Source: an uncultured Acetatifactor sp.
GTDB taxonomy: Bacteria > Bacillota > Clostridia > Lachnospirales > Lachnospiraceae
Assembly: GCA_947594835.1 (NCBI GenBank)
Contig: CANQEH010000003.1
Coordinates: 62,001-126,000 of the forward strand
Direction of reading: 5' to 3'
DNA length: 64,000 nt
How positions within the stretch are numbered: the first letter of the stretch is position 1; each line of letters begins with the position of its first letter. The position numbers and the translations under genes are program-made. Below the pieces are notes generated by a model that worked only from the letters and a program-made list of their open reading frames with translations, did not search any database and was not told the origin of the DNA. Positions 57,056 to 64,000 of the stretch are shown here, piece after piece.

Positions 57056-58300
57056 TTATCGGATCTCCAGGTCGTGGAGAAACAGCCCGCTTCTGAGCTT
57101 TGGCTCAAACCAGGTGGACTTCGGCGGCATCAGTTTTCCCGCGTCCGCCACTGCAAAGAGTTCCTGGATGGAGGTGGGATACATGGCAAAGGCTGCCTTG
57201 CAGTCCGTATGCACCCTTCGCTCCAGTTCCCCAAGCCCCCGGATTCCTCCCACAAAGTCGATCCGCCTGTCGGTCTTTGGATCCCTGATCCCCAGTATTG
57301 GATCTAAGAGATACCGCTGCAGCAGGGACACGTCCAGGCCCTCCACCGGGTCGTCTGTGAGAATGGCCTCCCTGGCGGTCAGAAGATACCACTCCCCCTC
57401 CAGATACATTCCAAAGGTTCCCTTTCTCTGCGGCCTGCAGGGCGTCTCTCCCCGCCTTTCCACGGCAAAGGCCCCGCTTATCTTCTCCAAAAATTCCTTC
57501 CCGTCGTATCCGTTTAAATCCCGCACCACCCGGTTATAGTCCATGATGCAGAGCTCCTCGTCGGGAAACAACACCGCCAGAAAGTAGTTAAACGCCTCCC
57601 GGCCGTTATATCCTGCATGGGCCTGCCTGCGCATCTGGCCTACTTTCACTGCGGAGGCACAGCGGTGATGGCCGTCGGCGATATAGAGGGAGGGGATGTC
57701 TGCAAAGCAGTTCTGGATCTGCTCCATGGTGCCGCTGTCCCCGATCACCCAGACCCGGTGCCCCACGCCGTCTTCGGAGACAAAATCATACACCGGCTCC
57801 CCGTCCTTTACCTGCCCGATGAGCGCCTTCATCACAGGATTCTGGCGGTAGGCCAGAAAGATCGGCCCCGTCTGCATATTGCAGGCGTCCACATGGCGGA
57901 TGCGATCCTCCTCCTTGTCCGCCCGGGTGTTTTCGTGCTTCTTTATCACGTTGTCCAGGTAATCGTCTATGGAAGCGCAGGCCACCACGCCTGTCTGGCG
58001 CCTGCCCTGAAAAGTCTGCTCATAGAGATAAAAGCAGGGCTTGTCCTCTTTGAGAAAGAATCCCTCGCCGATCCGCTGCTGCAAAAGCGCCGCCGCCCTT
58101 TCGTAGACCTGGGGCGCGTAGGTGTCCACCTGGGGCCCGAACCCGGTCTCTGCCCGGTCAATCGCCAGAAAAGACAGGGGATTTTCCCGCACCACTTCCG
58201 CAGCCTCCTCCCTGTTGTATACGTCGTAGGGCAGCGCAGCAATTTTTTCCTCGTTTCCCGGCGTCGGCCGGTATGCCGCAAATGGTATGATATGAGCCAT
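57056..58300 (-). CDS. DUF1015 family protein
   Basis: MAHIIPFAAYRPTPGNEEKIAALPYDVYN; IADGHHRCASA motif; GGAGG SD before 58300. Confidence 0.88.
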   Translation of the reverse strand: MAHIIPFAAYRPTPGNEEKIAALPYDVYNREEAAEVVRENPLSFLAIDRAETGFGPQVDTYAPQVYERAAALLQQRIGEGFFLKEDKPCFYLYEQTFQGRRQTGVVACASIDDYLDNVIKKHENTRADKEEDRIRHVDACNMQTGPIFLAYRQNPVMKALIGQVKDGEPVYDFVSEDGVGHRVWVIGDSGTMEQIQNCFADIPSLYIADGHHRCASAVKVGQMRRQAHAGYNGREAFNYFLAVLFPDEELCIMDYNRVVRDLNGYDGKEFLEKISGAFAVERRGETPCRPQRKGTFGMYLEGEWYLLTAREAILTDDPVEGLDVSLLQRYLLDPILGIRDPKTDRRIDFVGGIRGLGELERRVHTDCKAAFAMYPTSIQELFAVADAGKLMPPKSTWFEPKLRSGLFLHDLEIR

Positions 58301-58356
58301 GAAAGCCTCCTTCCCTGTAATCGGGGCAATCTGGAAAGCCCGGTTTACATGGATGT

Positions 58357-58385
58357 ATTGTATCAAATATTTCTGTACATCACAA
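58357..58385 (-). promoter_or_regulatory. Predicted promoter of DUF1015 gene
   Basis: TTGTGA-17-TACAAT on minus strand. Confidence 0.55.
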
Positions 58386-58449
58386 GCGTCCAGTGATAAA
58401 CTATAGGCAGGATGCCAAAGTAATTTTTTGTAAAGTGAGGGAAAATGTT

Positions 58450-58734
58450 ATGACGCAAGAGAATAAAAAACTATTGGAGCGGATCAACGCATACGCCGAA
58501 ACCACCCTGGCCGATATCGACCCCCAGAAGGTTCAGGTATCCAGACAGCTTGACGCTTTAAGGCCCATTCTGGAAGAACTGGCCGTAGAAAAAGGAATCT
58601 CTCTGGAAGAGATGTTTATCCTTTACATGGATCTGCAGAGCGAGGCCACCTGTGCCGCCGACCAGAAACTGCAGGAGAGCCTGCAGGACTTAAACGAAGG
58701 CTTCGACGGCGCTCCTCCCTTTTTGTTCCGTTAA
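58450..58734 (+). CDS. Conserved-looking small protein, function unknown (94 aa)
   Basis: MTQENKKLLERINAYAETTLADIDPQKVQVSRQLDALRPILEELA; SD-like GAGGG upstream. Confidence 0.65.
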   Translation: MTQENKKLLERINAYAETTLADIDPQKVQVSRQLDALRPILEELAVEKGISLEEMFILYMDLQSEATCAADQKLQESLQDLNEGFDGAPPFLFR

Positions 58735-58741
58735 ACAGCCG

Positions 58742-58784
58742 GGCAGGGGCCGTTTCGCCTGTCTTGTGCGGGACGGCCCCTGCC
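58742..58784. terminator. GC-rich stem-loop between convergent genes (possible terminator, weak T-run)
   Basis: GGCAGGGGCCGT ... ACGGCCCCTGCC. Confidence 0.45.
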
Positions 58785-58831
58785 TGGGTACTGCAATGCC
58801 CTTCTGTTTTTTTGCTTGTTCAGCTTCTTTC

Positions 58832-59995
58832 TTATTTCACGATCCGCACCCGGAACACGCCCTCAATGCGCTCCAGCGCTTCCGCAATGTCTGCGCTTGG
58901 TTCCGCCTCCACATCCAGAAGCGTGTAGGCCACCTCGCCTTTGGACTTATTGGTCATGTCGCTGATATTGATGCCCTTCTCGCCGAACACCGCCGCAAAC
59001 TTGGTGATCATGTTGGCAATGTTCTTGTGGAAGATAGCCACCCGCCCCGCCTTGGTGCAGACGCCCATGTCGCAGGCGGGATAGTTGACGCTGTTGCGGA
59101 TATTGCCGTTTTCCAGATAATCGATCAGCTCCTCTGCCGCCATCACGGCGCAATTGTCCTCGGACTCCTCCGTGCTGGCTCCCAGGTGGGGGATCACGAT
59201 GCAGCCGGGCTGTCCCGCCGTGGTGGGATTGGGGAAATCGGACACATAGTGGGCAATCTTCCCGCTCTGCAGGCCCTCCAGCACCGCTTCCTCATCCGCC
59301 AGAAGATCCCTTGCGAAATTTAAGATGGTAACGCCCGGCTTCATCATGGAGATCGCTTCCCTGCCGATCATTCCCTTCGTGGAATCCAGCAGGGGCACAT
59401 GGATCGTGATGTAGTCGCACTCCGCGTAAATGTCCTCCACATTCACAACGTGCCTGACGGCGCGGCTTAAGCTCCAGGCGGCGTTTACGGACAGATACGG
59501 GTCATAGCCGTACACTTCCATATCCAGGGCAACGGCGGCGTTCGCCACCTTCACGCCGATGGCCCCCAGGCCGATCACGCCCAGCTTCTTTCCCATGATC
59601 TCCGTGCCTGCAAATCTCTTTTTCTCTTTCTCCGCCGCCTTGGCGATGTTTTCCTCTCCCTTTGCGGACTGCACCCACTGGATGCCGCCTGCCACGTCCC
59701 TGGCCGCCAGAAGCATCCCGGCCAGTACCAGCTCTTTTACCCCGTTTGCGTTGGCGCCGGGCGTGTTGAACACCACGATGCCCTTCTCCGCGCATTTGTC
59801 AAGAGGGATATTGTTGACGCCCGCTCCGGCCCTGGCCACCGCCAGAAGCTTTCCGGGCAGCTCCATCTCGTGCATGGAGGCGCTGCGCACCAGAATGCCG
59901 TCAGCCTCCTTTACCTCCCCGGTGATCTCGTACTGGGGGCCGAATTTCTTAAGCCCTACCTGGGCGATGGGATTCAGACAGTTGATCTTATACAT
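58832..59995 (-). CDS. serA: D-3-phosphoglycerate dehydrogenase (with C-terminal ACT domain)
   Basis: LGVIGLGAIGVKVANAAVALDMEVYGYDPYL; ACT-like C-terminus; start overlaps serC end. Confidence 0.95.
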   Translation of the reverse strand: MYKINCLNPIAQVGLKKFGPQYEITGEVKEADGILVRSASMHEMELPGKLLAVARAGAGVNNIPLDKCAEKGIVVFNTPGANANGVKELVLAGMLLAARDVAGGIQWVQSAKGEENIAKAAEKEKKRFAGTEIMGKKLGVIGLGAIGVKVANAAVALDMEVYGYDPYLSVNAAWSLSRAVRHVVNVEDIYAECDYITIHVPLLDSTKGMIGREAISMMKPGVTILNFARDLLADEEAVLEGLQSGKIAHYVSDFPNPTTAGQPGCIVIPHLGASTEESEDNCAVMAAEELIDYLENGNIRNSVNYPACDMGVCTKAGRVAIFHKNIANMITKFAAVFGEKGINISDMTNKSKGEVAYTLLDVEAEPSADIAEALERIEGVFRVRIVK

Positions 59996-61073
59996 GGTTT
60001 TTCTCCTCAAATTCTTTCATAAACGCCACCAGTTTCTCCACGCCTTCCATGGGCATGGCGTTGTAGATGCTGGCCCGCATACCACCGACGCTCCTGTGGC
60101 CCTTTAAGTTCTCAAGCCCCGCCTCTGCCGCCTCTTTCACAAACTTTGCATCCAGGGCGGCGTCCCCGGTGACAAAGGGCACGTTCATCAGAGACCTGTC
60201 TTCCTTCCGCACCGTCCCCTGGAACAGTCTGCTCTGGTCTAAAAAGTCATAGAGGATTTTTGCCTTCTTCTCATTTCTCTCCTTCATGGCTTCCAGGCCG
60301 CCCATCTTCTTCAGCCATTTGAACACCTTGCCGCAGATGTAGATGCCGTATGCGGGAGGCGTATTGTAGAGGGAGCCGTTGTCTGCATGGATCTTGTAGC
60401 GCAGCATGGTGGGCGTGCCGGGCAGCACGTCCTCCGTGACCAGATCCTCCCGGATGATCACGATGACCACGCCTGCAGGGCCGATGTTTTTCTGTACGCC
60501 GCCGTAGATCACGCCGTACTTCGTCACATCCACCGGCTCCGACAGAAAACAGCTGGATACGTCCGACACCAGGGTATGCCCCTTGGTGTTGGGCAGCGTC
60601 CAGAACTTGGTGCCGTAGATGGTATTGTTCTCACAGATGTACACATAGTCCGCATCCTCCGGGATGTCAAGATCGGAGCAGTCGGGTATGTAGGAAAACG
60701 TCTTGTCAGCGGAGGAGGCAACCTCCACCGCGTCGCCGTACAGCTTCGCCTCCTGGTAGGCTTTCTTTGCCCACTGCCCGGTGACGATATAGGCAGCCTT
60801 GCGGTGCTTCATCAGGTTCATGGGGATCATGGCAAACTGCTGGCTGGCGCCTCCCTGTAGAAACAAAACCTTGTAATTGTCCGGGATGCGCATCAGCTCC
60901 CGCAGATCCGCCTCCGCTTCCTGGATGATGGTCTCATACGCTTTGGAGCGGTGGCTCATCTCCATGACGGACATTCCGGTTCCTCTGTAATCCAGCATCT
61001 CCTCTGCCGCTTCCTTCAACACTTCCTCCGGCAGGACTGCCGGGCCTGCGGAAAAGTTATACACTCTTGCCAT
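59988..61073 (-). CDS. serC: Phosphoserine aminotransferase
   Basis: MARVYNFSAGPAVLPEEVLKEAAEEMLDYRGTGMSVMEMSHRSKAY. Confidence 0.97.
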   Translation of the reverse strand: MARVYNFSAGPAVLPEEVLKEAAEEMLDYRGTGMSVMEMSHRSKAYETIIQEAEADLRELMRIPDNYKVLFLQGGASQQFAMIPMNLMKHRKAAYIVTGQWAKKAYQEAKLYGDAVEVASSADKTFSYIPDCSDLDIPEDADYVYICENNTIYGTKFWTLPNTKGHTLVSDVSSCFLSEPVDVTKYGVIYGGVQKNIGPAGVVIVIIREDLVTEDVLPGTPTMLRYKIHADNGSLYNTPPAYGIYICGKVFKWLKKMGGLEAMKERNEKKAKILYDFLDQSRLFQGTVRKEDRSLMNVPFVTGDAALDAKFVKEAAEAGLENLKGHRSVGGMRASIYNAMPMEGVEKLVAFMKEFEEKNHV

Positions 61074-61181
61074 GGGGTTCCTCCTTCACTTTATACAATG
61101 ACGCAGTTTTTTAAGGTCACCTATAGGATAATCTTCCCCGGCGCTTTAGTCAACTGCATTGTTAAAATATTTTGCGATTCT

Positions 61182-62585
61182 TTAGTAAAACAAGATCACC
61201 GGCGTGCCAATCTCCACCATCTCATAGAGCTGTGCCATCACTTCCGTGGGCGTGTTGATGCAGCCGTGGGAGCCGTTTTTCTGATAAATACTGCCGCCAA
61301 ATTCCGACCGCCAGGAGGCGTCGTGGATCCCCACATGGCCCCGCACCGGAACCCAGTACTTGACAGGCGTGGCATACCCCGGCCCGATCAGGGTTCTGTT
61401 GCGCTGCTTGTTGTAGACAAAATCGACCCCTTCCGGCGTTCCCATTCTGCGGCCGGTATTCCCTGTGACCACGTCGGTGTCCAGCGCCAGCTCTCCGTCC
61501 ACATAGTAATACATATGCTGCATCGTCATGTCCACTTCAATATAAGTGCCGCCGATGTCGTCAAGCCCCCGCACAAACCCTTCCTGCAGATAGGCGGGCA
61601 CATGGGGCTGCGGCCCTTCCTCCGAAGCAGACAATGCCTCCTCCAGATACGCCGCCTCCGCCTCCACGTTCAGCCTGGTGCCGTAGGTATCGTATTCCAC
61701 CTCCACCACATCCCCCCTGGTGGAGGCAAACTCCAGGGTGGTGCCCGCCGTGTCGTAGGCCTGGGCCAGTTCCTCCACCCAGCCCCGGATGCCCTCCCCG
61801 TCTAACATCAGATCGCCTTTCCCGTCCAGGGCCAGAATGCCCGCCGACTCCTGCACCAGGAAACGGCTGGTGATATCCGGCGTCAGGGGGATGTGCTCCG
61901 CCCCCATATCGTAGACAATCTCCTGGGCAAAAAACGCCTGCAGCTTCTCCCAGATTTCCCGCTGCTTTAAGTCTGCCCCGCTGTCCTCCAGCGTCTCGTA
62001 GCAGCCTCCCGCCGCCAGATCCACATAGGTCTCCCCTGCCCCGAGACAGTTCTCCAGATAGGCAAAGGCCTCCTCCGGCTTGAGCCTGTCAGTGTTCCCA
62101 TCCCGCAGCACATAGCCCTGCTTTGTGTATTCCAGGGTTACCCCCGGCTTACTCTGCCTCGCCTGCCGCACCGGCTCCAGCTGTTCAAACAATTCCTGCA
62201 AAAGCGCCCTTTCGTACCGATACCCCGTGGGCTCCAGCCGCTCCCGCTTCGGGCTTTCCAGATTTCTGGCCCAAAACAGGGAAGCGTTCTCCCGCAGGTA
62301 GCCCCGCAGGGCGCCCAGATAGTCCGCCCTGCCCGCCGCCTGGGACAGATCAAGCTGCCAGAGCTGCCCGTCCGCCCCGGCCACGGAGACAACAGGCACT
62401 TCCGTCTGTTCGGACAGGGCAAGATTTACCTGCTCCATCGTCTTGCCGGTGCAGTACACCCCGTTGATCCAGGTATTGACCGGGAAGTGATTCCGATAAT
62501 AGAGGGCAAGGCCCAGGCAGCCTCCCAGCGCAAGAACTGCGCCGGTTCCAAAAAACAGCGCCAGAGCACATCGTAGTTTTCTCAT
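61182..62585 (-). CDS. L,D-transpeptidase (YkuD) with peptidoglycan-binding-like domains
   Basis: N-terminal TM; IYQKNGSHGCINTPTEVMAQLYEMVEIGTPVILFY YkuD active-site motif. Confidence 0.92.
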   Translation of the reverse strand: MRKLRCALALFFGTGAVLALGGCLGLALYYRNHFPVNTWINGVYCTGKTMEQVNLALSEQTEVPVVSVAGADGQLWQLDLSQAAGRADYLGALRGYLRENASLFWARNLESPKRERLEPTGYRYERALLQELFEQLEPVRQARQSKPGVTLEYTKQGYVLRDGNTDRLKPEEAFAYLENCLGAGETYVDLAAGGCYETLEDSGADLKQREIWEKLQAFFAQEIVYDMGAEHIPLTPDITSRFLVQESAGILALDGKGDLMLDGEGIRGWVEELAQAYDTAGTTLEFASTRGDVVEVEYDTYGTRLNVEAEAAYLEEALSASEEGPQPHVPAYLQEGFVRGLDDIGGTYIEVDMTMQHMYYYVDGELALDTDVVTGNTGRRMGTPEGVDFVYNKQRNRTLIGPGYATPVKYWVPVRGHVGIHDASWRSEFGGSIYQKNGSHGCINTPTEVMAQLYEMVEIGTPVILFY

Positions 62586-62611
62586 ATGTCGTCCGCTTTC
62601 CCCGGCTTAAG

Positions 62612-64000
62612 TCATCCTTCCCGGGCGGCCAGGTCGTCGCCGTCAAACACCTCTGCAATGGGCGCCCCTGCGGGCACCATGGGAAATACCTTGTCGTCCT
62701 CCGGGATCACGCACTCGATGAGCACCGGGGCCTTCAGGGCGATGGCTTTCTTCAGCGCAGGCTCCACTTCTTCCTTCTTTGTCACCCGGATGGCGGCACA
62801 GCCCAGCCCCTCCGCCACTTTACAGAAGTCCACCCTGTCGTTTAACACCGTCTGGGAATACCGCTTCCCGTAAAAGAGGGTCTGCCACTGACGCACCATC
62901 CCCAGCACATGGTTGTTGATGACGATCTGGATGATGGGGATATTGTAGCGGCTGGCAGTGGCCAGCTCATTCATGTTCATGCGGAAGCATCCGTCCCCGG
63001 CAATGTTGATGCAGAGCTTGTCCGGCAGCCCCACCTGCGCGCCGATGCAGGCGCCCAGGCCGTAGCCCATGGTGCCCAGACCGCCGGAGGAAAGGAAGGT
63101 GCGGGGCTTTGTGTAGCGGTAATACTGGGCCGCCCACATCTGATGCTGCCCCACGTCGGTGGTGATCAGCGCCTCCCCCCCTGTCACCCGGTCGATGGTC
63201 TCCATCACATAGGGACAGGAGAGCTGGCTGTCGTCGTACTTCAGCGGATAGTCCTCCTTCATCTTCTGGATCTCATTCATCCACTGGGAATGATCCTGCT
63301 GTTCCAGCCTGCTGTTTAACTCTGTCAGCACCCGCTTTAAATCTCCCACCAGGCTTGCGTCCACCCGGATGTTTTTGTTGATCTCGGCGGCGTCAATGTC
63401 GATGTGCACGATTTTTGCGTTCTCCGCAAATTTCTTCGGGTTCCCGATAACGCGGTCGGAAAATCTTGCCCCCAGGGCGATCAGAAGGTCACAGCGGCTT
63501 ACCCCCAGGTTGGAGGTCTTGGTGCCGTGCATCCCGATCATGCCGGTGTAGCGGGGACTTCTTCCGTCAAAGGCCCCCTTCCCCATCAGCGTGTCGCACA
63601 CGGGCGCGTCAATCCGCTCCGCAAACGCGGCCACCTCTTCGCAGGCCCCGGACAGGATGGCGCCGCCGCCCAGATAGAGAAAGGGCCGCTTGGACTCCCG
63701 CAGGAAACCGAGCACCCGCTCCAGCTCTTCCTGGGTATAGGAACTGCTCCGAACCTTCTCCGGCGGCGTCTCCGCCTGGTATTCCCAGACCGCCGCCGTC
63801 ACATCCTTGGTGATATCCACCAGCACCGGGCCGGGGCGTCCGCTCTGCGCAATGTCAAAGGCCCTCCGCAGCGTAGGCGCCAGATCGGCCACGTTTTTGA
63901 CGATAAAGCTGTGCTTCGTGATGGGGATGGTGACCCCTGCGATGTCCACCTCCTGGAAGCTGTCCTTCCCCAGCATGGGAAGGTTCACGTTGGCGGTAAT
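62612..64000 (-). CDS. ilvB: Acetolactate synthase large subunit, second copy (partial, runs off right edge)
   Basis: ITANVNLPMLGKDSFQEVDIAGVTIPITKHSFIVKNVADLAPTLRRAFDIA...; GDGCFRMNMNELATASRYNIPI; open to window end. Confidence 0.93.
   Translation of the reverse strand: MTANVNLPMLGKDSFQEVDIAGVTIPITKHSFIVKNVADLAPTLRRAFDIAQSGRPGPVLVDITKDVTAAVWEYQAETPPEKVRSSSYTQEELERVLGFLRESKRPFLYLGGGAILSGACEEVAAFAERIDAPVCDTLMGKGAFDGRSPRYTGMIGMHGTKTSNLGVSRCDLLIALGARFSDRVIGNPKKFAENAKIVHIDIDAAEINKNIRVDASLVGDLKRVLTELNSRLEQQDHSQWMNEIQKMKEDYPLKYDDSQLSCPYVMETIDRVTGGEALITTDVGQHQMWAAQYYRYTKPRTFLSSGGLGTMGYGLGACIGAQVGLPDKLCINIAGDGCFRMNMNELATASRYNIPIIQIVINNHVLGMVRQWQTLFYGKRYSQTVLNDRVDFCKVAEGLGCAAIRVTKKEEVEPALKKAIALKAPVLIECVIPEDDKVFPMVPAGAPIAEVFDGDDLAAREG

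Overview
The window looks like a chromosomal segment of a Lachnospiraceae-like (Clostridia) Firmicute. Genes are dense and mostly on the minus strand. Read left to right: a partial glycosyltransferase; DedA; an operon-like set metH-ilvB-ilvN-ilvN'-ilvC (transcribed right to left); a small lipoprotein; an MCP; a QueD/PTPS-like protein with a C-terminal zinc ribbon, divergent from an AraC regulator; a zinc-ribbon/TPR/YD-repeat-like surface protein; a compact type I toxin-antitoxin-like locus (29-aa holin-like peptide plus predicted antisense RNA, below the ORF-track cutoff); a GGGtGRT protein with a NifU-like Fe-S scaffold gene that is frame-disrupted; a beta-helix acyltransferase-like protein, topB, GGDEF/EAL, asd and argH; a two-gene ABC transporter; tRNA-Thr(CGT) and a candidate orphan sRNA; a BMP-type nucleoside/sugar ABC transporter; a ~20 kb glucuronoxylan-oligosaccharide utilisation locus (GH3, GH115, SGNH esterase-like, LplABC-like transporter, AraC, GH2, GH67, sugar isomerase, DUF4867, xylulokinase, LacI) followed by an orphan BMP binding protein; mscS, glgB, DUF1015, serA/serC, a YkuD L,D-transpeptidase, and a second partial ilvB at the right edge. 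No rRNA, CRISPR array, transposase or prophage was seen. The most notable items are the unlisted type I TA-like locus, the frame break in the Fe-S scaffold, a four-hairpin intergenic array downstream of ilvC, and a palindrome-marked, likely cytoplasmic glucuronoxylan locus with two different alpha-glucuronidase families.
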